Assembly (NCBI GenBank): GCA_024734495.1
Contig: JALMQS010000099.1
Location: 98,559,321 to 98,623,320 of the forward strand
Direction: 5' to 3'
Length of the DNA: 64,000 nt
Source of the DNA: Forficula auricularia
Taxonomy: Eukaryota > Arthropoda > Insecta > Dermaptera > Forficulidae
A program made the translations under genes and the position numbers. Below the pieces are notes generated by a model, which saw only the letters and a list, made by a program, of their open reading frames with translations, ran no database searches and was not told the origin of the DNA. Below, in pieces: positions 1 to 11,191 of this stretch. The stretch's first letter is position 1, and each line of letters opens with the position of its first letter.

Positions 1-133
1 TGGTAAACTTCTTATCTGTTGTAAGAGGGGTCCTCCTCCTGCGCGGCCAAATAAATAATATATATAATAGGGCGCTATGGAAAAATTGTAATTGAAAAAG
101 TCTCCGCAACTCGGAAAAGTTTGGGAACCCCTG
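1..133. mobile_element. hAT transposon, right-terminal remnant
   Basis: The segment ends in TTTGGGAACCCCTG, the inverse of the CAGGGGT(T)CCCAAA terminus common in hAT elements. The 8 bp after it (CTATAGGC) would be the target duplication, but the partner lies left of the window and cannot be checked. Nothing coding is visible in it. Confidence 0.5.
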
Positions 134-247
134 CTATAGGCGATATCTGCTTTCGAATAAACCTTTCTTTCAGGAATTAGTGCTTTCAACTTAACAAATA
201 CTATCAACCATTCTTTCTTTTATTTTTGCTCCATTTTAATGGAAGTT

Positions 248-435
248 TAAACTTTTATGAAAAAAAAAAACAAATGTTCGAAATGCAGAACATTGTGTTC
301 GCGAGATTGGAGATGGTCTTCCCTTCCGGCTGCCTTGGCACGGTTCCTGATGCCCTTCTCATCCCTAATATCCCACTCGCAACTCTCTAATTCGAGCAAT
401 AAGAGCTTTATGCTTTGGTGCGCGTTGATATGTGG
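248..435 (-). pseudogene. possible MADF-like coding relic
   Basis: One minus-strand frame reads HQSIKLLLLELESCEWDIRD followed by a basic stretch KGIRNRAKAAGRED and stops at about 248. Its spacing (leucine-rich helix, aromatic-D, then R-x-x-A helix) loosely resembles a MADF DNA-binding domain, which in animals occurs in transcription factors and in PIF/Harbinger-associated genes. A stop lies just upstream of the segment and no start or partner domain is seen, so at best it is a fragment. The overlapping 134-residue plus-strand frame (257-661) has no recognisable feature. The match is by eye only and could be chance. Confidence 0.22.
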
Positions 436-1027
436 TTTTAAAATTTATTTGCACACTGTTGCTTGCTTCCCGGTTCGGCAAACGGTCTGCTTTACGAAAT
501 GGACTTGGATCCCTTTAATAAATGGATTTTCTAATAGAAGTATACGGCTCATTTACATTTCTTCAAATAGGAAGTTCTTTAAGGAATTTTATCACTCTCA
601 TTTCTTCTTGTACTTGGAGGGAAAAGGGACTGAAAGAAAATTAAGTTTAATTTACTTTTAAGCACAAAGATAACATATATCAAGTCTTATAAGTGTCTAG
701 CTAAATAAACTGGCTCATGCTGCGAGTATTTTTTCTGTAATCTACATATTCATTCAGTATAAGCCTACTGGACGGGTTTTTAGCCAAGTATTCAACTAAG
801 AATTTTTTCGCCTATTTAGAAATGTCTGAAATGCGACAAACAACTATTTTCAAGCATGATTATTTTCGCTTTCTGGATTCGGAAAACAGGATGTTCCAGA
901 AAATTCATTTGCTAAATTTTATATATATATATAAAAGACAAATGCCGATATTGGTAGCTTTTAGAAATTACTATAGAAATTCAAGAGAGATGGTCTGAGA
1001 TAGAATCAAACCCAAAGAGATGAAACA
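436..1027. other. no recognised feature
   Basis: Unique-looking AT-rich sequence with a short TA run near 920-934. I see no repeat shared with the rest of the window and no credible gene. Confidence 0.5.
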
Positions 1028-1076
1028 GATTAATTTTATTATGTCAGAAGGTTTTTCTGACATAATAAAATTAATC
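1028..1076. repeat. perfect 22-bp-arm hairpin
   Basis: Arms at 1028-1049 and 1055-1076 are exact reverse complements around a 5-base loop. The inner part, TATGTCAGAA, recurs as the inner arm of the hairpins at 53312-53353 and 61466-61690, so it is a recurring hairpin module rather than a single chance palindrome. Confidence 0.85.
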
Positions 1077-1148
1077 CATAACATATCGGTTCCAGTAGTA
1101 GTAGAAAATATTTATAAAATCTTTAGTTTTTCTCAAAACTATAAACTT

Positions 1149-1595
1149 TTTTTTTATAATGATATTGATGAGAGAAGGAGATACACCAAAAAAGGTACAT
1201 CTCCTAAAGGCTTGGGTTGGACCCTCCATCGTCAAAAGAAGAAGAAGAGGGGATTTTATGGGCTGGGCGTGGTCTGAGGTATCTGTGGATGCGGGTCTTA
1301 AACAGATGAAGGTTATAAGTCGCGGGATAGATGGTGGCTGGAAGTGAATTCCAGTCTCTTGAGGTTATAGGGATAAAAGAGTTGGTTTTATCCAATTTGA
1401 CAGCGAAGGGGTGCTGAGCTTTCGAAAACCGCGTGTTTCTAGCAAAGAGGGCTTTAAGGGGGGATAATTGATTTCAGCTCTACTGAACAGACACCATGAT
1501 AGTAACTGTAGTACAGGGAAAGGGCAGAAACGGTTCTTCGGTTAGCCAGGGAGTCGAGTGGGTTTGTTAGGGCTTGGTCCCCTATTAGTTTACTG
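1149..1595 (-). mobile_element. jockey/CR1-like LINE, 5'-truncated 3' end
   Basis: Read on the minus strand, this is the last ~450 bp of a non-LTR retrotransposon. Broken frames give ALTNPLDSLANRRTVSALSL, then TSRDWNSLPATIYPATYNL and FKTRIHRYLRP (1204-1395). This order, a histidine/arginine-rich box then W-N-S-L-P then F-K-x-R-(I/V), is the usual C-terminus of jockey/CR1-type reverse transcriptases. The 3' end is an A-rich tail, seen as the T run at 1148-1157. The segment aligns with the longer copy at 49173-49930, including the 3' untranslated part, so it is a second, 5'-truncated insertion. Frameshifts and stops show it is dead. Confidence 0.82.
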
Positions 1596-2730
1596 TTTAT
1601 TTTTCGAATTCTTTACTTATATATTTTTATATATTCTGGTCCGAAAATGTATAAAAAAGATTCGAAACAATTTCATATTGGAAACAAATTAGCTCACGAG
1701 CTTGTGATTAAATTGCACCTCTTGGATAAATTTCAACTAAGCTCATTGATGAAAAAAATTGACAATTTATTAAAAAGTGAAAAAAAACGTTCCGAGAGAG
1801 TTTTCATTTTTATCTCTTAATTTATTTTTTAATTCATTTTGAAAAAAAAAACTATCGATTTATTAAAGAACTATGTCCAAAATTAATAAAAATATTTAAT
1901 TTTGTTGTAGTCGTTGACATTGGATTTTTTAAACTCCTTCCTATTTTTTATCATTAAGATTTAAACATATTTTTTGAACATAACCTCAAAACACCCCAAA
2001 AAAAAGATAACACTTATCTAAATATCGTTATTTTCATTTGTTATTGGCAAAAATCTCGAACGAGGTGACTGACATCTATTCATATTCATATATACGATTA
2101 ATAATATGTCACGAATTCAATGCGAATTCATCCCTCACATCTATCCCTTTCAAAAACTTTTCTTCTCTTAATAATATATTTATAAAATTCGTCATTGACC
2201 TCCAATTCGCCACTTATTCACTAAAATTCAATCTTTTGTCTAGGTATTTTTTATTACTACTACATATTTATAAACAACATATTTTAAACACCAAAAAGAT
2301 CGCCATATTTTCTAAAATCCATTTTTCGATTAGATAATTTTAATCATTTCTACCACTTAGAAATCTATATATCCATATTTAAACGATGTTATCAAAATAC
2401 AAGAAATCATCTAATTTCCCAATAAATTAATTGATTGTTAATAGAAATTGTCAAACAAAATAAAAACAATTCATGCCATTGATATATGATCTTAACGCTC
2501 TATGTATTTATTACCTTCATTATATTCATATAAATATTGCTGAGTGAAACGATAATCCCATTATTAATAAATACTAAATGTTTATTCACAGCCTATATGT
2601 TATTAAAATTATGTATTAAATTTAACACTATATAACCAGCGTAGGAATTTAGCACTTTGCTATTTGGGAATGATGAATATTCATCAAAAACAAATTATGG
2701 GCTGGGGGGGGGGTTCGGTGATTAATATAT
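1596..2730. other. no recognised feature
   Basis: Very AT-rich. The 99-residue frame at 2038-2337 has biased, low-information composition and no motif; I regard it as chance. A run of 10 G lies at 2704-2713, just beyond the end of this interval. Confidence 0.5.
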
Positions 2731-2797
2731 AGCTTTTAACAGAAGCAAAAAGTTACCGATCATCGCTCGGTGTACCAGGTACTAAATTAATTAATTA
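2731..2797 (-). repeat. short hairpin-ended repeat fragment (CCGAGC family)
   Basis: Contains the near-palindrome ACCGATCATCGCTCGGT followed by CCAGGTACTAA. The same hairpin plus CCAGGTA block occurs at 13994-14148, in both arms of the 36.5-37.2 kb palindrome, and more diverged at 37383. A hairpin about 12 bases before CTAA would fit a Helitron 3' end, but other copies read CTAT or run into microsatellites, so the class is unsettled. Confidence 0.5.
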
Positions 2798-3626
2798 ATT
2801 GGCCACGTTCTTCATTTACTGACAATGCTCTTAAATTCTTAATATCTTGTTAAGATCAAGATTCTCCAATCAAAATTCCATCGATAAAATCCCGTCCCGA
2901 TCAATTATTTATTTCATTTTTATCACTCTGATGTTACAGTAACATCAATAGTTATTTAATATTGAATTGCAAGATATAGTTGTTGTTTTTTTAATTTATA
3001 CTATATATTTTTGAGATGTAGGTATATGTTATATTCTCCTCTGAAATTAATGTATTTTTCTTACTTCTCTTAAATTAAAAAATAAACATATTTGCTTTTT
3101 ATTTATAAAATATTTATTTTTATTTGTATTCGATCATATAAAATGTTTCTGTATTTGATTTACCATCCCCACTTCTTCAATATTACTCTAGTTTTCTTTT
3201 TACAATCATTAATATTATTACATTTACATTCATTGTGATTATTCTTTGCTTACCATTATTTCATATCTACTTTCTTACTTTCTGTTTTTTACTAAAATTG
3301 TTTTCTTTTTTTTCTAGGTATGTTCCTTCTTCGCTGTTTTTCTTTAATCCATTATAAAGTAAGTTTATTTTCTATTAAACTATTGACTATTACATCCTAT
3401 CTATTCGAATATTCAAGTTGAAGTTTTCCGAAATAGATTACTTTTTTTGGAAATGATGAATGTAAAGAAAGTGCGAAAAGAACATTGCATTATCTCTACT
3501 TGGAATTGGATGACTGCCCTTGCAGGGTAGGCAACTGATTCTCATTACTTCCCAATAAGCTGTGTATAAATTAGTCGAGCCCAGGCTGTAATCTAATGTT
3601 CGCTGTTCTGATTAATTAGAACTGCC
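2798..3626. other. no recognised feature
   Basis: AT-rich; holds only a 19-bp palindrome TGATGTTACAGTAACATCA at 2929-2947. Confidence 0.5.
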
Positions 3627-3680
3627 TAGAGTGGGGGTTACCAAGTGCGGCCCGCAGGAAGATTGAATATGGTCCGGTGC
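3627..3680. mobile_element. hAT-like terminus remnant
   Basis: GGGGGTTACCAAGTGCGGCC resembles the terminal block of hAT elements (CAGGGGT..CCAA..GCGGCCCGC). No matching right end was found nearby. Confidence 0.38.
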
Positions 3681-4120
3681 TGTTTTCGAAAATGAGATTG
3701 GGAAATTTATTTAAACGAAAAAGTGAAAACTTTTTTTAAGACCTGATACGGTTTCGGCAAATTTCGTCAATTTTTGATACTGTGAATGGTTTTAGCTAGA
3801 AAACTGAAAAAAAAAACAAAGGAGCTTTTTCTTACAAAATTTCCTCTGAAATTTCTGCCTCGTAGTTAAACCCATTTGAGAGATACTCATAGTTGTTTTT
3901 TCAACTATTCATGCTAAGCTACTTTCCCTAAATTTTTACATTTTTTATTTATTTTTTTTTTAATTTTTTATTAAAGAATTGATATATTATAAGAATGAAT
4001 ACATTGCGAGGTGATTCTTTAATTTAAGCTCATTGTGAGAGACTAGGGAGTAAAAAAAATTTAAATTAAATGAATAATAGAATTTTAAAATTCTATAAAT
4101 TCTGTCTTCAAAATTCCTTG

Positions 4121-4229
4121 TTTTTTTCTTTTACTTTGATTTTGGAATATCTGCAGGTCATCCAACTACAAGCTATTTTCAAGTTTCATGTATTAATAAT
4201 TTCTGAAAGAATACATTTAATTATTTATT
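4121..4229 (+). repeat. direct repeat, left copy (partner 5298-5405)
   Basis: About 108 bp, nearly identical to 5298-5405, centred on ATTTTGGAATATCTGCAG and ending TTTAATTATTTAT. The pair brackets the TIR element at 4231-5160 and the inverted repeat at 5140-5277. Confidence 0.85.
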
Positions 4230-4230
4230 A

Positions 4231-5160
4231 ACCGACCTCAAAAAAGGAGGAGGTTCTCTATTCGACTGAATTTTTTTTTGTGTGTCTATTTTACCTCATA
4301 TCTCTGCCAATTGTGAACTGATTTTGATGATTTTTTTGCATTGGGTTCAGTCTAGCTTCCGATTGGTCCCGTTTTTTTCATTGGTATTGGACCTTTTTTT
4401 ATGTTTGTTCAGGCATAACCTCTTTGTTTATGAACCGATTTTAATGATTCTTTTTTATTGGAAAGAGGGTACCTTAGGGGTGGTACCATATTAATTTGGC
4501 CAAGTTCTGAAGATATAATCAATGACGAAATATCGTAAATCTCCAATTCTTATGACCAAATAATCGAAATTATAATAAATAAAATCTTAAAACATTCATC
4601 TAAAACCCGCAAACGTTTCGAGAGAATTTCTATATTTATGAATTGAATTTTATTACTATATCATTTTCGAATGATAGAGGGAAAGGGATTAATTTCCGCA
4701 ATATGGTATTGGAATAATTATCGGAAAAGAGGTTTTTTTCTTTAATTAGTTTTTTCCTCTTATTAAAAACAAGGACTAAAGATGATCAAGGACACTCGAT
4801 GGTGGAGAAGTAATCTCCGGAGTCGAAGCTAAAATACAATGTATATATTAATTTATGTAAAATAATTGGTTTAATAAATTTACTATATCATTTTCTGATT
4901 CATTGGCCCTACGCTTTCTCTTACGAGATGCATGCAAGGTATTATATTAAGTCACTATTAATAACATCACTAAAAAGAGAAAAATAAAAATAATTTTTAT
5001 AAAAAAATAAAACCGATTTCAAAAAAATTAAATCCAACAAATAAAATAATAAAACTCATAAATAAAATAAAATACACTAAAAGGTATAAAATAATTATTA
5101 TCTTATTTAGTTACAACCAAACGACGAAATATTAACATGAAATTACTTTTTGAAGTCGGT
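4231..5160. mobile_element. non-autonomous element with ACCGACYTCAAAAA ends
   Basis: Begins ACCGACCTCAAAAA and ends TTTTTGAAGTCGGT, so the termini are inverted repeats of 14 bp with one mismatch. The first ~270 bp (pyrimidine-rich, with ATTGGTCCCGTTTTTTTCAT) are shared with 48757-49030, showing an interspersed family. No transposase is visible. The small frame at 4282-4494 translates this repeat and is not a gene. The superfamily cannot be assigned. Confidence 0.65.
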
Positions 5161-5277
5161 GCCAAACATATATGGTACATTTTATGAATCGCACTCAACG
5201 GATCTTACTTAGTACGTTTGGCGGGTAGGCTCGCCTATAGGTATAGTTTGTTTGGCACCGACTTCAAAAAGTAATTT
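5140..5277. repeat. inverted repeat, perfect 28-bp arms
   Basis: Arms 5140-5167 and 5250-5277 are exact reverse complements ending in the same TTTTTGAAGTCGGT block as the element on its left. It is probably a short relative or a partially duplicated end of that element. Confidence 0.8.
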
Positions 5278-5297
5278 AAAGTAAAAGTAAAAGTATT

Positions 5298-5405
5298 TTT
5301 TTTTCTTACACTTTGATTTTGGAATATCTGCAGATCATCCAACTACAAGCTAATTTCAAGATTCATGTATTAATAATTTCTGAAAGAATACATTTAATTA
5401 TTTAT
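5298..5405 (+). repeat. direct repeat, right copy (partner 4121-4229)
   Basis: Near-identical to 4121-4229, about 1.18 kb away in the same orientation. Confidence 0.85.
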
Positions 5406-5477
5406 AGTCTAGAGGCTTGTGACGGACGTCGTAAACAGTCAAACAACCAAGCAAATAAAAGTAGCAAACTTAAAATC

Positions 5478-5684
5478 TCTTAAGAAATGACAAACTACTA
5501 AATCCCTGCTGTCGTGTATAATTTTTATTGCCATTTTCAAATTTTAAGCGCAATGGCTCGAATTGCATTTTTAGGATTTGGGTTCACTTCCCAAGAGGGT
5601 GATTAAACTCTTCTGATACGTAATAAAAATTATTCATGACAGCTTGAATTTAGTAGCCGACAATCTCTGGGATTTCTTAAGGAG
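5478..5684. repeat. foldback element with box B-like centre
   Basis: Imperfect inverted arms of about 50 bp (CTTAAGAAAT...CTACTAAAT...TAATTTTTATT and its complement) surround a centre containing GGATTTGGGTTCACTTCCCAAG. The GGGTTCACTTCC portion resembles a pol III box B (GGTTCRANNCC). The same centre recurs, better conserved, at 61590-61600 and 24399-24420. Confidence 0.6.
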
Positions 5685-6344
5685 CAACAAAGTCTCAACA
5701 TAAAGCTCCTGTTTTTATCAATTTAGTTAAAAAGCTGTTAAAAAATAAAATAAAAATAAAATCCTATTTATATTGAATAATAGAAAACTATATTATATAA
5801 CATTCGATAATTGGGGCAATTATTATATTTTATGATTTTTTTATTTTTAAAAATAATTAAATTCCCTCTAGATAAAAATTCTTCTAGTGATTTATTTTCT
5901 ATTCATTAAAGTTATTTTTTGTCCTTTTTTCTTTCTCCTCTTTTTATCGTTTGAATTTTTTGATTTAATTATTTTATTGTGAATCTATTGAATAATGAAT
6001 TAAATTATATATTAAGTACCTTGCATTCTATCTATCTCCTTGACGATTTTTTTTTAAGTTGATTAATTCTAATTTATTTTCAATTACCATCTACTTGCTG
6101 CAAGGACAGAAGTCTCTCTTTTGATGTTTTTCTTTTAATGGTAATGAAAACAAATTAGTTTAAATCTTTTTTCTATAGTCGGCCAATTGAAAGATTTTAT
6201 CTCGAGAAGACTCTCAATGCACGAATTCTTTTCAATTTATATAATTGATTAGTCTGCAATTCAGAAATCATTCATTTCATTCAATAAAAAAAAATATTTG
6301 TTGTTACGCTCACTAACTCTTAACTGCTGCTCTTTTTTTTGTAA

Positions 6345-6485
6345 AACTTTCACATATCAATTCTTGTAAATCAATTGTAATAGGCTGATGAAGAGGCAAA
6401 GCCCTCGAATAAATGTATTTAAAAAATTATTTTCAAGCAAAAGACACTTTTATTTACTCCTTTAATTTATAAAAAGAATATTGTT
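6345..6485 (+). repeat. degenerate copy of the GAAGGAGACAATAAAAGAG foldback family
   Basis: Carries GGCTGATGAAGAGGCAAAG then CCTCGAA and, further right, AAGACACTTTTATTTACTCC and TTTATAAAAAG, matching in order the loop motif and right terminus of the family seen at 34.8, 35.6, 38.2 and 56.4 kb. GAAA of the loop motif has decayed to GAAT. Confidence 0.55.
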
Positions 6486-6825
6486 TATATCATATTTTTT
6501 TTCTAGTTCGTCCAAACGAAATCTATATTAGTCTAAAGTAAGAAATTATTTATTTTGGAAAAATAATTTTATAAGAATATTATTATAATAAAAAAGTTTT
6601 AAAAATTAAGGTAATTCTTTCGCGACAATCCACGCAAAGAATTTTAGTCTCGTAACCACTCTATATACATATGAACGATACTAAAATTTTAGGTTATGTT
6701 TTTTAACGTGACTGTACTTCTCACACTATTTTTTCATGTTATTTTATGCCAATAATTATTATCCACTAAAGTTTCTAAGTATTTTGTTTAAAATTTCTAA
6801 TTATTTCATATTTTCGTGCCTTTTT

Positions 6826-7027
6826 ATTTATTTATTTATTTATTAAAAACATTGTATCTGTAGGGCCATCTAGCCCCTTTACTTTACAATTTTCGGCCAA
6901 TTCAATTACATAAATATTAATATAATACAATACAAAAACAGAAAAACCAATATAAAAGAAAGAAAAATTCAAAAAGTAATACATATGGTACATAATAATT
7001 AAAGGAAACATAAATATTAAAAATACA

Positions 7028-7101
<74 letters not shown>

Positions 7102-7164
7102 GGAGAGTAAAAAAATAATAATGCCAACATATAGGATACAAAAACTGAAAATAGAAATAAAATA
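6826..7164 (-). mobile_element. LINE 3' untranslated region and tail, with internal (TA)n
   Basis: On the minus strand this follows the reverse-transcriptase relic at 7165-7434. It ends GGCCCTACAGATACAATG then TTTTTAATAAATAAATAAAT, a short-unit tail typical of several arthropod LINE families. A TA dinucleotide run of about 60 bases (7036-7098) sits inside it; the 74-residue frame 6917-7141 is an artefact of that run. Confidence 0.65.
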
Positions 7165-7434
7165 TTAAGCTAGGTGCTTGCGAAGTTCTGCCTCGAATGC
7201 TTCAGGGCGGCCAATCTTCCTTACGTTGAGAGGCACTAAGTTCCAAACCTTGGTCGCCGTAACCTCAAAGGAGTCCGCCATCATTCTGCTTCTATGTGGT
7301 GGACAGACCAGCGCGCGCGCACGTATTGACGGGCCACAAGCCAGCGTCCGACCGAGATAGTCAGGCGCACGACCCAAGAGAACCCCGTGCACAAACTTAG
7401 CATATCTGTACTTTCGTAAGGCACCGAAGTTCAT
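7165..7434 (-). pseudogene. LINE reverse transcriptase, C-terminal 89 residues
   Basis: An uninterrupted frame with a clear non-LTR retrotransposon C-terminus: RYAKFVHGVLLGRAPDYLGR, then DSFEVTATKVWNLVPLNVRK and FEAELRKHLA. The order is a short helix, P-x-Y-L, then V-W-N-x-(V/L)-P and a final F-x-x-x-L-(R/K)-x-x-L, as in CR1/L2/I-group enzymes. It lacks the catalytic palm, so this is the tail of a 5'-truncated copy beginning near 7440. GC is much higher than the flanks, marking it as an insertion. It differs from the LINE family at 1.15 and 49.2 kb, so at least two non-LTR families are present. The frame is still open, suggesting a fairly recent insertion, but the fragment cannot be functional. 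Confidence 0.78.
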
Positions 7435-7440
7435 CCCCTT

Positions 7441-8689
7441 TTTCTTTTATTCCTTCATATTACTCGTTACAACGTTGCCGAATCGTTTCCAAGCGACTGT
7501 TCTTATATCCTCTCCACTAAAAATAATCGTCCAAATATGTTTTTTTTTTTTTTAATATTAAAACTACGAGGTAAATAATTTCAATTTTTTTTAAGTTACA
7601 CCGAATATATTATTCTAACAAATATTAATTTTTCATCAATATTGTGAAAGTCCTTCAATGAAAAAAAATAAAATAATGATCATTTTCTCACCTTTTCTCA
7701 TGCTACCATATGCACAAAATTCCATTTTTAATTGCAATTATTTATGTTTTCTGTGGTAAATCATCTTCAAATTTTAACTGTGTGTTTATTATACTTTTAA
7801 TGGGTTATATTCCAAGTTTCGAAGACTTCTTGAACTTTTGCATTTGTGAAAGAACTACCTTAAAGAAAATATTTAAAAATTGACCGCAAGACAGGTCAAA
7901 GAGTCTTAATCCGATCTTAATCTATATTGTGAAATTCTGAATAATTATTATTTTCGTTTGGAAAATAAAGAATCCGGAAACGCACTAACAGGTTGTGAAA
8001 CATTTCGCAACAACGCTCTACACGCAGTCATTTGGGAAGTAAAATGAACTGGTTGTCTATCTTACAGGCGAAGTCTTTTAATTTATCTTAGAGCAAAATC
8101 CTGAGTGCATTGTTCTGTGCAATCAATCATTTTAATCTAATGTTAATACTAAAATAAGTTAAATTATATGAAACGAAAATTCAATTTATATATAATAAAA
8201 TTTTATGAATTTATTAAATCGAATACACTAAATAATAGATGATCAAATACACTATAATTTTTTATTCACTTATTACTATTAAAAACATTATTTCTTTAAT
8301 CAATACATTCAATATTTAATTTAGATTAAATGTGTTTCGAAAAAATAAAAGCTTTAGTTAAAAGCGATTGGTATATTTTATTAGAAAGAATGACTTAATA
8401 TTTTATTCATTTCTTAAAAAATGAAAATAAAAAAGATAATATAATATTCAAATAAAGTTGTTTTATATTTAATTTAGAAGCAAAAAAAAGTCAAAAGGTG
8501 AAAACTATGAGAACAAATTGATGGATGAATAGAAGGGTGTCCCTTTGGATAAGGTTGTTAAAGAATATAGCTGAAAATAAAGTGGCTCTCTGTATGAAAT
8601 ATTGCTATGACTGTCATAAGGAAAGTTAAAAGCTACCAACGAAATGAAGAAAAAATCATTGTGAAAAAAAATTGAGAGAAAATTGCATT
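7441..8689. other. no recognised feature
   Basis: AT-rich sequence without recognisable gene or shared repeat. Confidence 0.5.
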
Positions 8690-8775
8690 AATGGGACTTA
8701 AAAGAGTTGGAATAGAGTCAATTTGAGGAGGTTGTTTGTGTCAAACCAGTCTCCTTTATCATAATGTTGATGATT
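8690..8775 (+). mobile_element. possible RTE-type LINE 3' end, degraded
   Basis: GTGTCAAACCAGTCTCC followed by ATAATGTTGATGATTAAGG parallels the end of the RTE relic at 61745-62130, where CTGTCTCAAACCAGTCTTAG precedes a GAT-repeat tail. Only the last ~80 bp are comparable. Confidence 0.35.
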
Positions 8776-10056
8776 AAGGAAAATTTGAAGAAGATAGGTT
8801 CGTTAAGAATTTACAGTCAAAATAGTAATTCGTATAGTAAGGCGTTAAAGTCTGAGCTTTCTGGCCTTAGACAGACGTTGCTCAAGGCGAATAAATTTCC
8901 TTTATGGCATAGACATTTTTTTTATAAATAGAATTTTTATTATTTATAAAAAAATATTTTTTAGTACTCAGGTTGGTTGCGTACGCTTCATCATGCTTAT
9001 TAACGATTTTAAAGGGCTAAGTTCAAGTTAAAGCCCAGCTCGCGGAAGAATAAAAAAATTGACGGGCTATAAACAAGCTTCCGTTGTATCAATGTATCAA
9101 TAGTATCCGAAGCAAAAAAAAAAAACTTAATAATATATAAACCTTATTCATTTTTAGAGAAGATTGTTAAAACATCGAATTTTTCAATTCCGGTATTAAC
9201 ACCGACAATTTTGTTAATTCCGGTATTCACAAAAATATGCATTTTTTCACGGATATATAAATGTCAAAAACGAACTCTAATAACATTAGTATACGTTAGT
9301 TATATTCTTAATTCAATTTAGTGAATTTGTAATCAAAATGAAGCTAGTATGTAAGGTGTCAAAATTTGAAATAAAATAAAATGAAATATAATACGAAATT
9401 AAACGTATTATTCTTCAATATTCGAATATATTGTCATATAATAAAGAATAAAATTTGTAAAAGAAAATGAGTTATCAGAACATTCTAAATTATTTTTTAA
9501 AAAATATATACTAATATTTAAAATGACTGAACGTAAAAAACTTTATCTTTTTGAATAATAAATTTTGTAAAAATATACTTAAATTGACTTTTGTTTAGAT
9601 ATATTTTAAATAAATAATAATATTTTAAATAAATGCCTATTTCATTTTTTATATCGAAAATATTTCGTTCAAATGTAGGCTTACCATTATTTCTCGGTTT
9701 GACCGGGACTGTCCCGGTTTGAAGGTATGGTTCAGGTGTCCCGGTCAGTTTGTCATTTTGTCTCGCTTATTTGGAAAAAATAAGTGTTCCCTCGGCAAAG
9801 TTAATTGTGAACTAAATTTTAATGAATTTCTTGATGCGATTAAAAAAACAAAGAAATCGAAGAAAAACTAAAAACTTTTTCAGGACTCGGCACGCTTGCT
9901 AGTTAGATCCGCAACAAGTAATTTCTTTTGTCCATTTTTGTCTGAATTTTAATAAAGTCCAATTAAATATTCTCTTTCTATAAACGATTCGTTTTGGTTC
10001 GAGTGAAAAATGCCATTTCTAGAATAATAGAAATTAAGAAATTAATCTCTAAAATT
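8776..10056. other. mostly unassigned; small GC patch
   Basis: Contains two copies of AATTCCGGTATT about 35 bp apart (9187-9230) and a GC-richer patch with the palindrome CCGGGACTGTCCCGG (9703-9717). A related pair, CTTTTTCAGGACTCGGCAC (near 9880) and CTTTCAAGACTCGGTAC (near 10246), suggests an old duplicated element. Confidence 0.45.
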
Positions 10057-10113
10057 CTGAAACAGGCCTGGACTTGTAACTGGATGCCACTTACAAGTTC
10101 AGACCTGTTTCAG
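10057..10113. repeat. 57-bp hairpin, 23-bp arms
   Basis: Arms 10057-10079 and 10091-10113 pair with two mismatches around an 11-base loop (CTGGATGCCAC). Size and near-perfect pairing would suit a miRNA-like precursor or a tiny foldback; no paralogue is seen in the window. Confidence 0.75.
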
Positions 10114-11191
10114 GCATCCTTCCAATACACCTTCGTTTTAAAGAGATAGTGATCATTTTATCAGCGCCTTTTTTAATTAATTTCATTGATCAGATTCTAA
10201 TGAAAGAATCGCTCACCCGCACATTAAAAAATAAAAAATTGAAAACTTTCAAGACTCGGTACACTAGAGCTGCCCTAGTAATGATTAATAAACTTAAATA
10301 TAAATCGTTCATTTATGGCTTTACTATAACATTCCTCTTAAAATCTCAATAGAATAATTCAAAAAATAATATTTTCGGCCTTTTAATTCAGATATTTCAA
10401 AATCTAATCAGTACACTAGTATTGATACAAACGAACTTTTTGACTTTCCGTTCTTGGGCTATCGTAAGTATCGGAATTCAGACATACAAAAAAGACAAAA
10501 AAATCATAGTTGAAAAACATTTTCCTCCTCAGTTCAGACATTTTAAAGCACACTGAGCAAATATTTATTATGTATGATTCAATACTAGGCCCGACTGGGA
10601 GGAGATTAATTTTTGATGTGAGTTCATGCTAGTGATATATATTATTAGTTTAGCTCAGAGTAATTAAAAATCATTACCTCTTAATTGTTTTTCTTTGTTG
10701 ACCACTTCACAAAAAAGACTAACTTTTTGAATCATAAATACTTTGCTGAATATAAAAATGTAAAATCATATAAAAGTTGCCTATTTTTTATTTCGAATAA
10801 ACTATCGAAATTGTCCCAGTTTCAGAAAAAAATATTCTTGCAACTCTATTTAGGTAAATGTATATATTACCAATATGATACCCATTTTATTTTCTGTATT
10901 CGTCCCTAATTTGGGCTCAACCTCTTGTTGAATCCCACTCATCTTTTCACAAAGTCTTATATGATTAAGCGGTCTCTCTTTTATGTACAGGCAAGAAAAC
11001 TCAATTTTCGACAGGTGTAGGTAAAAAAAAAATATTATATATTAATTTTTTTTAACTTTTTAGATAAATCATTATTTTATGAAAGTCGAGCAACGAATCT
11101 TGTTCTACAGAAATAGTCTAGAAATGAGAAAATATAGTGAAAAAGTTTAGCAAATTTTGATTATTAATGTTGTAATTTCATCAGAGGCTCT
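10114..11191. other. no recognised feature
   Basis: AT-rich; the short frames at 10149-10352 and 10685-10909 show no domain and K/F/I-biased composition expected of random AT-rich sequence. Confidence 0.5.

Noticed and set aside
6917..7141. 74-residue minus-strand frame rich in Y and I
   Set aside because: It is the translation of a TA microsatellite inside a LINE 3' region.
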